64,000 nucleotides of DNA from Peptostreptococcaceae bacterium (GCA_025210335.1 JAOARY010000046.1:1-64000), one strand, 5' to 3'; shown: positions 29,321-38,757, numbered from the stretch's first letter. The notes: generated by a model from the letters alone, not told the origin. Numbers and translations: made by a program.

Positions 29321-30016
29321 ATGAAGAAAATTCTTATTGTAGAAGATGAAATTAGATTTGTTGAAATTATAAAAGATTATTTAGAATATGGGGGATATGA
29401 AGTTTTTGTTGCTATGGATGGTAAAGAGGCTATAGAAATATTTAAAGAACAAAAATTGGATTTAATTATATTAGATATAATGCTTCCTAAATTAGATGGT
29501 TTTATGGTGTGTGAATTTATAAGAAAGAGAAGTTTTGTGCCTATAATAATGCTATCGGCACTATCTGAAGAAGAAAATAAATTAAAAGGATTTGAACTTG
29601 GAATTGATGAATATGTAACAAAACCTTTTAGTCCAAAAGTTTTGCTTGCTAGAGTGAACAATTTACTAAAAAGAATAGAAAATAAATTAGGGCCAAAAAT
29701 AGATAGTGATAATATACATATGATAATTAAAGGCAGTTTAATTATTGATAAATTGGGATATAGCATAAAAATAGACGATAAGAATTTGATACTTTCAAAT
29801 TTGGAATATAGACTTATATTATATTTAGTGGAGAATGAAAATATAGTATTAACAAGGGATATGATATTAGATAGAATTTGGGGTATAGATTATGAAGGAA
29901 ATACTAGAGTTGTAGATACTCAAATTAAAAATTTAAGAAAAAAACTAGGTTCAAAATCAAATTATATAAAAACACTAATAGGAACAGGTTACAAATTTGA
30001 GGTGTGTGATGGCTAG
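29321..30016 (+). CDS. OmpR-family response regulator
   Basis: 231 residues. Receiver domain with phospho-acceptor Asp in LIILDIMLPKLDGF, conserved KPF near residue 104 (DEYVTKPFSPKVLLARV), and a winged-helix DNA-binding domain at the C-terminus (DRIWGIDYEGNTRVVDTQIK, LIGTGYKFE). It overlaps the histidine-kinase gene by 8 bp. Confidence 0.95.
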   Translation: MKKILIVEDEIRFVEIIKDYLEYGGYEVFVAMDGKEAIEIFKEQKLDLIILDIMLPKLDGFMVCEFIRKRSFVPIIMLSALSEEENKLKGFELGIDEYVTKPFSPKVLLARVNNLLKRIENKLGPKIDSDNIHMIIKGSLIIDKLGYSIKIDDKNLILSNLEYRLILYLVENENIVLTRDMILDRIWGIDYEGNTRVVDTQIKNLRKKLGSKSNYIKTLIGTGYKFEVCDG

Positions 30017-31787
30017 ATATGGACTTTTTAAAAAATTATTTTTATTAACATCAATGATGATTTTTATATTTTTCATAGGTTTATTATTATTCCAAAGTTA
30101 CTTTTTTGATCATTTATATTTGGATACAAAAGAAGATCAAATAATCAATTTTGCAAATAAAATAGAATTATTAAACGAAGATAAAAAAGGTATTGAGTTA
30201 TTAAAATATATAGATAAAAATCTAATTACCAATAATTTTGAAATGATGATATTAAATGAAGATAAGATTTTAGTAAAAGATTTTTTATTAAAAAAATATA
30301 TATCAATAAAAACAAAAGAAGGCATTATTTATAATATAAACATCACTAATTTGGATGATGATGAATTTAATCAGCTTAAAATAAATAAAGAATATATGAT
30401 AAAGGCAAAGCAATATGAAAATATGGACTTTTTTTTGAAAGCAAATAAAATAAAAGAAAATGAAAAAATCATATATAATGAAGGAATTAAATTTTTTAAA
30501 GAAAGACTTAAGACTAATAAACTTTTAATAGATAAAGAAAATTTAAATGAAGAATTGGATTTATATTCAAAATTAAATTCAAAAGATATATATTTGAAAG
30601 GAAAATTAATATATAAAGAAGATAAAATAAATCTAAAAGAGCTTGATTATAGCTATAAAAGCTTGCTTATGGATTATATAAAACAAGAAAATATCACAGA
30701 TAATGATAAACAGCAAAAAAATTTATTTAAGGATTATTTATTTATAAAAAAAGATATAAAAATAAGCGAAAATAATTACACTATATATGTAATATCTTCA
30801 CTAGAAGCAGTTGATGAAGCATCTAGTATAATGAGTAAATATTATCCTTATATGGCTTTATTTGCACTTTTGATAGCGATTATAATGTCTTTTTTATATT
30901 CAAAATTAATAACAAAGCCACTACTTAAATTAAATGATGTAGCTATAAAGATGAGTAAATTAGACTTTAGTCAAAAATCAGATATAAAAACAAATGATGA
31001 ACTAGGAAGTCTTTCAAACTCGCTTAATTTTATGTCTGATAAATTAGATAAAACTATGAATGAATTGAAATCAGCGAATGAAAAATTAAAGGAAGATATA
31101 AAAAGGGAAAAGAAATTAGAAAAATTAAGAAAAGAATTTATAGCTAATGCATCACATGATTTAAAAACACCAATAGGTATTATAAAAAGCTATGCCGAGG
31201 GTATAAAGGATGGAATATATAAAGAAAAAAAAGAATATTATTTAGATGTAATACTTGATGAAGCAAATTCGATGAATGAACTTGTGCTTGAAATGCTAGA
31301 ATTATCAAAATTAGAATCAGGTGTAATAAAATTAGATAAAGAAGAGTTTGATCTTAAAGAGTTGGTTATGGACTATATAAAAAAGATGCAGATATATATA
31401 GATAAAAAAAATATAAAATTAAATATAGATATATCAAATAAAGAAAATATAGTATATGCAGATTATAAAATGATTGAAAAAGTAATCAAAAATTTGATAA
31501 CAAATGCAATTAATTATACGAATAAAGAGGGTTATTTAAAGATAATTATAAAAAAAGAAAGTAATTTGGTATTTGAAATAGAAAATGAAACAGATATAAG
31601 TAAGGAAGAGGTAAGTAGAATTTGGGATAGATTCTACAAGAAAGATAAATCAAGAACAAAGGAAAATACACTATCAAAAGGTAGTGGAATAGGTTTATGT
31701 ATAGTAAAAAATATATTAATACTTCATAAGTTAAACTTTGGTGCAGTAAAAACAAATAAGGGATTAAAGATTTACTTTGAATTATAA
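30009..31787 (+). CDS. Membrane sensor histidine kinase
   Basis: About 592 residues. N-terminal membrane helix (LFLLTSMMIFIFFIGLLLFQ), a long extracellular sensor domain (~230 residues, highly charged), second membrane helix (YMALFALLIAIIMSFLYSKL), HAMP, DHp with phospho-His (IANASHDLKTPIGIIKSYAEG), and GHKL ATPase (NLITNAINYTNKEG; GSGIGLCIVKNIL). I chose ATG 30009 behind GAGGTG; it overlaps the response regulator. The signal is unknown; neighbouring secreted proteins are possible targets. Confidence 0.93.
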   Translation: MARYGLFKKLFLLTSMMIFIFFIGLLLFQSYFFDHLYLDTKEDQIINFANKIELLNEDKKGIELLKYIDKNLITNNFEMMILNEDKILVKDFLLKKYISIKTKEGIIYNINITNLDDDEFNQLKINKEYMIKAKQYENMDFFLKANKIKENEKIIYNEGIKFFKERLKTNKLLIDKENLNEELDLYSKLNSKDIYLKGKLIYKEDKINLKELDYSYKSLLMDYIKQENITDNDKQQKNLFKDYLFIKKDIKISENNYTIYVISSLEAVDEASSIMSKYYPYMALFALLIAIIMSFLYSKLITKPLLKLNDVAIKMSKLDFSQKSDIKTNDELGSLSNSLNFMSDKLDKTMNELKSANEKLKEDIKREKKLEKLRKEFIANASHDLKTPIGIIKSYAEGIKDGIYKEKKEYYLDVILDEANSMNELVLEMLELSKLESGVIKLDKEEFDLKELVMDYIKKMQIYIDKKNIKLNIDISNKENIVYADYKMIEKVIKNLITNAINYTNKEGYLKIIIKKESNLVFEIENETDISKEEVSRIWDRFYKKDKSRTKENTLSKGSGIGLCIVKNILILHKLNFGAVKTNKGLKIYFEL

Positions 31788-31923
31788 AAATAAAATATAT
31801 AAAAATCTGTAAATTATAAATCTTGAATGCAAAAGTATTATGATATAAACTAAGTATTGTAATACTTTTATTTATTTTTAATAAAAGTATTTATTAAAAA
31901 ATAAAAAACAAAAGGTTGATTAT

Positions 31924-33075
31924 ATGTTAAAAAAAATAATGATTTCTATAATGATATTTTTAATGATTTTGGGACTGATATCTTTTAATGATAAGTTATC
32001 ATATCAGATAAAATCAAGAATATTAAAGAATAGCCAAATAAGCCCTAAGCTTATTGAACAAATCAATTATGAATATGAAATAGATACAAATATAAAACAA
32101 TTTGGTGATGGAATAGCTATATATAACAAAAAAGAATTAGTATATCTAAATAAAAATGGAGTAAAGGAATTTAGTTTGAAGTTAGATGTTATTAATTATG
32201 AAATGGATTGTTCTAATAATAATGTTTATATATTAGATAAAATTCAAAATAAATTATATATAGTTGGAAAAGATGCAAAAGTAAAAGAATATGAATTTAG
32301 AGCAAATGAAAAACCTCTTTATATAGAAGCTTTTAAAGATGATAATGTAGCTATAAATTATAAAGTTAATAATAATATGAAATTAGATTCAATTAGATTT
32401 GTAGATTCAAATGCAAATGTGATAGAGGATATATCAATGTCTTCATATATTATAAATATAATGACCAAAGATAAATATCAAAATAATATGATGGTAGCAT
32501 CTTTTTATCATGAAAATGAAAGAATAGTATCAAATATAGCTGTTTATAATTCAAAGGGTAAAATGCTAACATCATCTAAAGTATATGATATGCTTTTTTC
32601 ACGAGCTATATCAAATGATAAAGGATTTTTATTCTTTGAAGATAACGATGGAGTGTTTATAGATTATAAGAACTATAGCAAAAAAAATGTTAATTTCAAT
32701 TATAATATGAGAGATTTATTTTCAGTTGGAGATAGATTTGCTACTTTAGACGAATATTATAATGTAAGAATTTATTCTAATATAAAAGAAAGTATTGAGG
32801 ATGAAATAAACAATAGATATTTAACTAAAGAAGAACAAGAAATAAAAGAAAAAGAGTCGTATATGCAAAATAAAAAGACATTATATTTTAATGGTGCAAG
32901 ATCAATTTTAAATATAGGAGATAAAACTGTTATAAATAGTGGACTTAGCATTTATTTTTTAGAAAATGAAACAAAGATTGATTATATAAAGGATATTTTA
33001 GATATATATAATTTTTCAAATGGTTATTTTGCCATAATATTTAGAGGTGAAATACAAATATACGCTCTATTTTAG
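31924..33075 (+). CDS. Membrane-anchored propeller-like protein (DUF5711-like)
   Basis: 383 residues. N-terminal membrane helix (IMISIMIFLMILGLISFNDK) followed by an extracellular domain of short repeated strands (GIAIYNKKELVYLNKNG; NNVYILDKIQNKLYIVG; GFLFFEDNDGVFIDYKNYSK) suggesting a beta-propeller. A gene of this kind precedes cvpA in several clostridia. It is 11 bp before cvpA; the two are probably co-transcribed and act in the cell envelope. Confidence 0.6.
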   Translation: MLKKIMISIMIFLMILGLISFNDKLSYQIKSRILKNSQISPKLIEQINYEYEIDTNIKQFGDGIAIYNKKELVYLNKNGVKEFSLKLDVINYEMDCSNNNVYILDKIQNKLYIVGKDAKVKEYEFRANEKPLYIEAFKDDNVAINYKVNNNMKLDSIRFVDSNANVIEDISMSSYIINIMTKDKYQNNMMVASFYHENERIVSNIAVYNSKGKMLTSSKVYDMLFSRAISNDKGFLFFEDNDGVFIDYKNYSKKNVNFNYNMRDLFSVGDRFATLDEYYNVRIYSNIKESIEDEINNRYLTKEEQEIKEKESYMQNKKTLYFNGARSILNIGDKTVINSGLSIYFLENETKIDYIKDILDIYNFSNGYFAIIFRGEIQIYALF

Positions 33076-33086
33076 GGGAGGTTAAT

Positions 33087-33680
33087 ATGAATTATATTGA
33101 TATTGCAGTACTTATATTTTTATTGGTTCATTTTTTTATAGGTATTTACAATGGATTTTTAAAATCATTTTTGGATCTATTTAAATACATAGTAGCTATA
33201 ATTATATGTAAAAATACTTATATAGCTTTTTCAGAGTTTTTAAATGGGTTTAAATTTGTAAGAGGTTTTGTAGATGCTATAGTAAAAAATAGTTTTGAAA
33301 AGACAGATTATCTGTCTAATTTAATAGATAATCCAAATCAATTTTTGATTAATGTTTTTTCTATAATAACGATTTTTGTATTAATTATTTTAATATCAGC
33401 TATACTTATTGAGCTTTTAGATATAATATTAAAGCTAAGTGGTCTTTCATTGTGGAATAGAGCAATTGGTGGGTTATTTGGAATTGTAAAAGGGATTGTA
33501 TTTATAATGATACTTTTTGTTATAATAAATCCTCTTGTTGCATTCTTTGGCAATGAAGATTTTATCAAACTTTTGAATGAATCACAACTTGTAAAATACA
33601 TCTATATGTATAATTTCTTATTTGATTATTTTAAAGAGTTGTTTATAGATTTTGGAAACATGATTATGACTAATATCTAA
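33087..33680 (+). CDS. CvpA-family membrane protein
   Basis: 197 residues with four membrane helices and the family start YIDIAVLIFLLVHFFIGIYN followed by GFLKSFLDL. CvpA proteins act in envelope homeostasis and, in some bacteria, colicin V export. Linked to the upstream propeller-like gene and to yedF, 14 bp downstream. Confidence 0.85.
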   Translation: MNYIDIAVLIFLLVHFFIGIYNGFLKSFLDLFKYIVAIIICKNTYIAFSEFLNGFKFVRGFVDAIVKNSFEKTDYLSNLIDNPNQFLINVFSIITIFVLIILISAILIELLDIILKLSGLSLWNRAIGGLFGIVKGIVFIMILFVIINPLVAFFGNEDFIKLLNESQLVKYIYMYNFLFDYFKELFIDFGNMIMTNI

Positions 33681-33694
33681 GAGGTGAGATTTGT

Positions 33695-34291
33695 ATGGAA
33701 AAAATCGTTGATGCAAGAAAACTTAATTGCCCAATGCCTGTTATAAGCACTAAAAAAGAATTAGAGGCGTTAAATGAGGGTGTTGTGATAACTATTGTAG
33801 ATAATGAAATAGCAAAGGAAAATGTAAAGAAATTAGCAAAATCAATGAATTTGGAATTTAGTGAAAGCACTAAGGATGGAGATTTTCATATAAGAATAGT
33901 AAAAGGTAAAGATGTAATTATACAAACTAAAAAAGAAGATACTAAGGATTTATCTAAGAAAGTTATATTCATCCAAAGTAATATGATGGGTGGAAATAAT
34001 GAGGATTTGGGTAAGATACTTATTAATGGTTTTGTGTTTACGTTAACACAGGTAAAACCATATCCAAAAGCTGTTGTATTGGTGAACCAAGGGGTTGAAC
34101 TTAGTACAATAAATGAAGAAACAGTTGAGAATCTAAAGGTTTTAGAAGAATACGGGACAAATGTAGTATCTTGTGGAACTTGTTTGGACTTTTTGGATCT
34201 AAAAGATAAACTTAATGTTGGGGAGATATCTAATATGTATGATATTGTTGAGATATTAAGTGATTCTAGCAATTGTATAACTATTGGATAA
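33695..34291 (+). CDS. yedF: Selenium/sulfur metabolism protein YedF (TusA and DsrE-like)
   Basis: 198 residues. N-terminal TusA-like domain with the CPMPV motif (DARKLNCPMPVISTKKELEA), C-terminal DsrE-like domain (KKVIFIQSNMMGGNNEDLGK) with two Cys in VVSCGTCLDFL. YedF-type fusions accompany selenium use in clostridia. DUF3343 at 37460 belongs to the same functional theme. Confidence 0.93.
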   Translation: MEKIVDARKLNCPMPVISTKKELEALNEGVVITIVDNEIAKENVKKLAKSMNLEFSESTKDGDFHIRIVKGKDVIIQTKKEDTKDLSKKVIFIQSNMMGGNNEDLGKILINGFVFTLTQVKPYPKAVVLVNQGVELSTINEETVENLKVLEEYGTNVVSCGTCLDFLDLKDKLNVGEISNMYDIVEILSDSSNCITIG

Positions 34292-34314
34292 TAGAATTTT
34301 TTAATAATATTTAG

Positions 34315-34346
34315 TAAGCCTTCTTTTTTAGAAGGCTTATTTTTAT
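34315..34346 (+). terminator. Terminator after yedF
   Basis: TAAGCCTTC (34315-34323) pairs with GAAGGCTTA (34331-34339), followed by T residues. Confidence 0.85.
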
Positions 34347-34579
34347 TTGTGTATATAGATTAAAAATAATTAGGAATTTTTGGAATTAATATACATAAAA
34401 ACATTTTATTGATATAATTTTATTTATAATATTTGTTTGAAAGAGTAAGTAGCTAAATATTTAATAGATAAATAAAACTATATGAGATTTAATAAAATTG
34501 AAGTAATTAGATGGAGTGGTTTGATGAGGAATGGATTGAAAAACCATTGGAAGAATAAATATATGTATATAATAATTTA

Positions 34580-34675
34580 GAGGCAGTCGAATTAAGGTTA
34601 ATTTACAAAATATATTTTGTTGATTTTAGATTTTTTAAAATATATTTTGTGTAAATATCTTAATTTGGCTGCCTT
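34580..34675. repeat. Long imperfect inverted repeat (~38-bp arms)
   Basis: Arms 34581-34618 and 34637-34674 pair with a few mismatches: AGGCAG with CTGCCT outside, AATTAAG with CTTAATT, and a perfect inner AAAATATATTTT. It directly follows the stop of the leftward sigma-like gene, so it may be its terminator. A hairpin of similar size, with partly similar arm sequence, follows another leftward gene at 61607-61695. The gap 34292-34687 contains no other gene. Confidence 0.65.
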
Positions 34676-34687
34676 ATTTATATTTAT

Positions 34688-34885
34688 TTAAAAATCATTA
34701 TTTTGAAATTCAAAATCATCTATACATCTTAAAAATTCTATAGACAACTCATCAAAAATATCCTCATCAAAACGATTATTGATATAACTATTTTTTATAA
34801 GTAATGGTTTAAATTTTTTATATAAAATATTTATGGATAACTCATCTTTTTTCTTTGCCTCTTTAATTAATTTAACTATCTCCAT
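34688..34885 (-). CDS. Sigma region-2-like small protein (HTH_16/Tn916 Orf8/RsoA type)
   Basis: 65 residues, ending FDEDIFDELSIEFLRCIDDFEF, resembling sigma region 2 (compare the YxDxxQxLxxxFLxxI pattern) and the small helix-turn-helix proteins of conjugative transposons (Tn916 Orf8) and RsoA of B. subtilis. It has no DNA-binding region 4 of its own. It follows the region-4-like gene by 14 bp with GGGGG as its ribosome-binding site. Together they could form a two-subunit sigma factor, as SigO-RsoA does. Confidence 0.65.
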   Translation of the reverse strand: MEIVKLIKEAKKKDELSINILYKKFKPLLIKNSYINNRFDEDIFDELSIEFLRCIDDFEFQNNDF

Positions 34886-34899
34886 AATGTCCCCCTAAA

Positions 34900-35274
34900 T
34901 TATATAAGTTTTTTTAATGCTTGTTTTTTTATTTTATTTATATTTTGGTAAGTAGTATTTAATTTTTTAGCAACTTCTCTTTCTGTTAAATTATTCATAA
35001 ATATATATTCTAATATCTGTTTTTGTTTTTCTGTTAGATTTATAAGTTTCTCATAGTAATATTTTTTTTCAAATACCTCTCTTATATCCATATTATTTTC
35101 AAAGTAACAATCATGTTTATAAATTTTAGTTGAATAAAAATAATTACTATAAATTTTTTTTATCTCCTGTTCCCTTTCATATTTTATAGATCTTTGTTTT
35201 TTTAGTTGGATAGACTTTAATGATATACATTTTTTTAAATATCCAAGAAAATAAGCAGTTTCCCTACTATTCAC
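34900..35274 (-). CDS. Sigma-70 region-4-like protein (Tn916 Orf7/UviA/SigO type)
   Basis: 124 residues. The C-terminus carries a sigma region 4 helix-turn-helix (LTEKQKQILEYIFMNNLTER, then EVAKKLNTTYQNINKIKKQ). The N-terminal half is basic and helical, without recognisable region 2. GTG start with GGGGTG upstream. A strong promoter with a LexA box lies 40-80 bp upstream, so expression should rise with DNA damage, as for the UviA sigma factor of C. perfringens. Confidence 0.75.
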   Translation of the reverse strand: MNSRETAYFLGYLKKCISLKSIQLKKQRSIKYEREQEIKKIYSNYFYSTKIYKHDCYFENNMDIREVFEKKYYYEKLINLTEKQKQILEYIFMNNLTEREVAKKLNTTYQNINKIKKQALKKLI

Positions 35275-35311
35275 ACAATCACCCCAATAATAGAAATTGA
35301 TTTGGAAATAT

Positions 35312-35353
35312 CGAACGTATGTTCTATTATAACCTAAATTTTTTTTTAGTCAA
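35312..35353 (-). promoter_or_regulatory. Promoter with LexA (SOS) box for the split sigma genes
   Basis: On the minus strand TTGACT (35348-35353) and TATAAT (35326-35331) are separated by 16 nucleotides, and CGAACGTATGTTCT (35312-35325 on the plus strand) matches the SOS box CGAACRNRYGTTYG at 13 of 14 positions. The box sits across the predicted transcription start, an ideal repressor position. The rest of the divergent gap (35275-35576) is AT-rich without other features. Confidence 0.82.
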
Positions 35354-35576
35354 GTATAGAATTTTTTTCAAATAAATTAATATATTTTGAATTAAAATTC
35401 ATCAAAAATAATAAAATATTTTGGATAAAATATTTTTATTTTTAATTATTAAAATAGAAAAAAATAAGCTTATATTGTAAATAAATCAAAATATTAAAAG
35501 TTTATATTGTTTAATATTTTGCTAATAAGGTATGAATATTTATGGAGAATAATATAATATAAGGAGGAAATATAAA

Positions 35577-36002
35577 ATGCCAGTAAAAGAAATGATAAGA
35601 AAAGAAATGAATAGTTCAATGGGACATGTTACATTTAGTTTAAAAACTATAACAGCAGGAGAAGCAGATACTTTATTAAAAAGAGTTAACAGTTGTGTAA
35701 ATAGCATGAATAATTCTAATCCTAATTTCTTAAAAATTTGTGCTTCAGATATGAAAGGTAAAGATTCTAGAGCTGTAATATTCTATGCTGATCATGATGA
35801 AGATTTTGATATAGAAGCAATTCCTAGAAATACAAATTGGAATATGATTAAAAAACAAACTGGTTCTGATTATAATAAAATGTATGAAAACATCCTAGAA
35901 GAATTAAATAATCTTTCTTTATATCAACAATTACATGCAAAAGTAGTATTTACTAATGCTGCAAATAACAAATCGCAAATGGCAATTTATTATCCTAATT
36001 AA
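35577..36002 (+). CDS. Hypothetical protein, divergent from the split sigma genes
   Basis: 141 residues, no signal peptide, no membrane helix. It starts PVKEMIRKEMNSSMGHVTFS and contains an acidic segment (ADHDEDFDIEA). I do not recognise a family. It has a strong AAGGAGG ribosome-binding site and faces the SOS-controlled sigma genes, so it is a candidate target of that factor, by analogy with sigO-rsoA and its divergent target genes. Confidence 0.6.
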   Translation: MPVKEMIRKEMNSSMGHVTFSLKTITAGEADTLLKRVNSCVNSMNNSNPNFLKICASDMKGKDSRAVIFYADHDEDFDIEAIPRNTNWNMIKKQTGSDYNKMYENILEELNNLSLYQQLHAKVVFTNAANNKSQMAIYYPN

Positions 36003-36037
36003 TAATTACACAAAATAAAATAAATTCTTATATAAAT

Positions 36038-36080
36038 AAAAAAGATGTGAGCAATCTAATTTGTTCACATCTTTTTTGTA
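36038..36080. terminator. Bidirectional terminator
   Basis: AAAAAAGATGTGA (36038-36050) pairs perfectly with TCACATCTTTTTT (36065-36077), between two convergent genes. Confidence 0.88.
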
Positions 36081-36082
36081 TT

Positions 36083-37303
36083 TTAATCTTTATATTTTTG
36101 AGCTTTTTTTATTCTATTAAAAAAACATGGGTGAGATGAAAAGAGTTCATCAAATTTATTTAATTTAAATACTGCATTATTCATTTGCATTATTTTATTT
36201 ATGGTACTTTCATAATTAGTAAAATTAAGTCCTAATTTAAAAATATATTCATCTGCTTTATATTCATACATTCTTTGATAAAAAGGTCTAACAAAGAAAT
36301 AAAGAACAAAATATATAATAGCTAAAATATATATAATAAAAATATCAAGGTTTAAAGCTTTAAAGATATCAAATGAAAAAATATTTAATTTATTAAAATC
36401 ATATAAATCAACTTTAGTTATAAATTCATAGATATTTAAGACTAAAGGAAATAAATAAACATAAAAACAAAATCCAAGCATTTTTTTAAGAGGATCTTTG
36501 TTCATAAAATGACCCATTTCATGTGCTAATATTATTTTTATTTCGTCTATATTAAATTCAGATAATAGATAATCACTAAATATAATAGTACAAGTATCAG
36601 TAAAACGAAGCATTGCATTTGCATTTTTATCTTCCTTGCCTAAGAAATACATAAGTTCAAAATCTTCTATATTTGCTTTTTTCAAAAATAGTCTAAGTTC
36701 TAGTTCTAATTTAATATCTTCTAATTTATGATAATCATAAACCGTATTATAAAAAGGTGCAAAAACATTACCAAGTATAGCTATTGAAACAATAAATAAA
36801 GTAGCTTTTAGATATATATTTGAAAAAACAGATAAATTAAAAGCTAAAATCAAATATAAAGCTAAGATACAAGATATAAAAAAAGCATTTTTGAATATAT
36901 AATCCTTTTGATATTTTCGTATTTTAGAATTTAGCTTTTCGTTGGTATTTCTTATCTTAGATATGAGATTATGAGTTATTAAAATATATATTAAATTCGA
37001 TATATTATTAAAAATTAAATAAGCTAATAAAATTATAAATAATTTGGATATCAAATTAGAGCTTTTAAATATATTTGTAAAAGAAAATGCTAAGGAAATA
37101 TTTAAAAGAAAAAATGATATATTCTTCAAATATTTTTCAAGTCTATAAAAAAGATAGAGTGACTGTTCTTTGGAGTTTTTGCTATAGTAATCAAATCGAA
37201 CAATTATATGTACTGATAATGATATAAAGAATATGAAAAGTATATAAAATATCATTGATAAATAAAATGCTAAGCCAGATATTATAAAATGTATGAAATT
37301 CAA
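36083..37303 (-). CDS. M48-family membrane metalloprotease
   Basis: 406 residues. Several membrane helices in the N-terminal half (IFYILFIFFISLSVHIIV and others), the zinc motif HEMGH (IILAHEMGHFMNKD), further helices, and the third-ligand motif YEYKADEY near the C-terminus. Ste24/HtpX-like proteases cut membrane proteins. TTG start at 37303 with AAGGGGG upstream. Transcribed opposite to its neighbours. Confidence 0.88.
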   Translation of the reverse strand: MNFIHFIISGLAFYLSMIFYILFIFFISLSVHIIVRFDYYSKNSKEQSLYLFYRLEKYLKNISFFLLNISLAFSFTNIFKSSNLISKLFIILLAYLIFNNISNLIYILITHNLISKIRNTNEKLNSKIRKYQKDYIFKNAFFISCILALYLILAFNLSVFSNIYLKATLFIVSIAILGNVFAPFYNTVYDYHKLEDIKLELELRLFLKKANIEDFELMYFLGKEDKNANAMLRFTDTCTIIFSDYLLSEFNIDEIKIILAHEMGHFMNKDPLKKMLGFCFYVYLFPLVLNIYEFITKVDLYDFNKLNIFSFDIFKALNLDIFIIYILAIIYFVLYFFVRPFYQRMYEYKADEYIFKLGLNFTNYESTINKIMQMNNAVFKLNKFDELFSSHPCFFNRIKKAQKYKD

Positions 37304-37459
37304 GACCCATACCCCCTTACAAAAAGTTAATATCCTTTAATTTTAACATATTTTATAAAAAAATAAGAGTTAAATTTAGGTCTTTATTATTGATATTTTG
37401 AGTTCTTGTAATAATTAATTCTAAGTTATATAATTATTTTTAGAAAGAGAGGTATTACT

Positions 37460-37699
37460 ATGATTGTAATTAGTTTTAAATCAACACATACGGCGATGAA
37501 ATTAAAGAAAATATTAAAGCAAAATGAAATAAAAAATATGACTATACCTGTTCCAAGAGCAATATCAAATAGTTGCGGAATAGCACTTAAAATAGAAAAA
37601 GAAGATATAGCTAAAATAAAGCAGATTTCAAAAGAAAATAACGTCTTATATAGCGGACTTTATGAAATCGATGGAGATAAGGCAATAAACTTAGATTAG
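37460..37699 (+). CDS. DUF3343 protein (putative Se/S carrier-like)
   Basis: 79 residues, with the DUF3343 pattern VISFKSTHTAMKLKKIL, then IPVPRAISNSCGIALKIE with a single Cys. Family members are proposed carriers of selenium or sulfur. Linked to the DUF951 gene 16 bp downstream; yedF lies 3.2 kb upstream. Confidence 0.85.
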   Translation: MIVISFKSTHTAMKLKKILKQNEIKNMTIPVPRAISNSCGIALKIEKEDIAKIKQISKENNVLYSGLYEIDGDKAINLD

Positions 37700-37715
37700 A
37701 AAGGAGAGTATATTT

Positions 37716-37913
37716 ATGCCAATGAAATTAAACGTAGGAGATATAGTAGAACTTAGAAAGACACATCCTTGTGGTGGAAATATTTTTGAGATAAAAAGAG
37801 TTGGGATGGATTTTAGGATTTTATGCAAAAAATGTGATAAACAATTATGGATTGATAGACCAACATTAGAAAAAAGAATAAAAAAGATTGTTGAAACTAA
37901 GGAAGAAAATTAA
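37716..37913 (+). CDS. DUF951 protein (YyaM-like)
   Basis: 65 residues; LNVGDIVELRKTHPCGGNIF, then RVGMDFRILCKKC and RPTLEKRIKKI are hallmark DUF951 sequence. Three Cys may bind zinc. Usually encoded near noc/parB and rpsF in Firmicutes, as here. A terminator follows. Confidence 0.9.
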   Translation: MPMKLNVGDIVELRKTHPCGGNIFEIKRVGMDFRILCKKCDKQLWIDRPTLEKRIKKIVETKEEN

Positions 37914-37932
37914 AATAAAGATAAAAGATACT

Positions 37933-37966
37933 GGTGCGAAACTTTTTAATGTTAAGCACCTTTTTT
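37933..37966 (+). terminator. Terminator after the DUF951 gene
   Basis: GGTGC (37933-37937) pairs with GCACC (37956-37960), followed by TTTTTT. Confidence 0.75.
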
Positions 37967-38154
37967 ATTTCTTTTTTATTGGAATTCCTATGTTTTTTTA
38001 TTAAAAAATTATATCGTTGATATGTAAAATAAATTTATAAATTTATATATATTTAAAAATAGTTATAAAAATAGAGAAATTAAAATGAAATTTCATAATT
38101 TATGTTAAAATAATTGGATAATTAAAGACTTTAAAAGAGGGTGAAGACATAATA

Positions 38155-38757
38155 ATGTTACGTTTTAATAAATTAGTTTTAACAATAGGCTTAGTTATAA
38201 TAATTTTATTGATTATCTTTATGAAATACAAAAAAGGACGGTCTAAAATATATTTGGTATTCTTTTTTATTTTCTATGTGTATTTATTATTTGTGATTAA
38301 ATACACGATATTTCCAATTCCTTTAGATATGGGAGATATATTTATTTTGGAAAGTAGATTTTTTTATAATACTAATTTCATACTATTTGGAGATTTGACC
38401 TTTAAATCCTTATTTAAAAGTCAAGTTCTTTTAAATATTTTGCTATCAATGCCTTTTGGATTTGGTATTTCATTTATTATGAGAATAAATAGGAAGAAAT
38501 TAATTAATCTAGCGATACTATTTGGAGTATTTATAGAGTCCTTACAATTGATAATATCTTTATTTTTAGGATTTCTTTATAGAGTTGTTGATATAAATGA
38601 CGTATTTTTTAATTTTGTTGGAGTGATTTTGGGTTATATTATATTTAAAATATTTTCAATTTTGTATATAAGACTTATAAAAGATAGTAAGTTAAAGAAT
38701 ATAGGAATTTTTAAATATGTTTATAGGGTGGTGCAAAATGAGTTTGGACAGATTTAA
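38155..38757 (+). CDS. VanZ-family membrane protein, copy 1
   Basis: 200 residues, about five membrane helices. VanZ motifs: KYTIFPIPLDMGD, LLNILLSMPFGFGISF, FIESLQLIISL and RVVDINDVFFNFVGVILGY. VanZ proteins affect teicoplanin or lipoglycopeptide sensitivity; here function is unknown. A close paralogue lies at 42137, and a remnant at 62732. The 3' end overlaps the next gene. Confidence 0.85.
   Translation: MLRFNKLVLTIGLVIIILLIIFMKYKKGRSKIYLVFFFIFYVYLLFVIKYTIFPIPLDMGDIFILESRFFYNTNFILFGDLTFKSLFKSQVLLNILLSMPFGFGISFIMRINRKKLINLAILFGVFIESLQLIISLFLGFLYRVVDINDVFFNFVGVILGYIIFKIFSILYIRLIKDSKLKNIGIFKYVYRVVQNEFGQI

Noticed and set aside
34688-35274. Remnant of a Tn916-type conjugative transposon
   Set aside because: Only the Orf7/Orf8-like pair is present; there is no integrase, relaxase, attachment repeat or transfer gene nearby.
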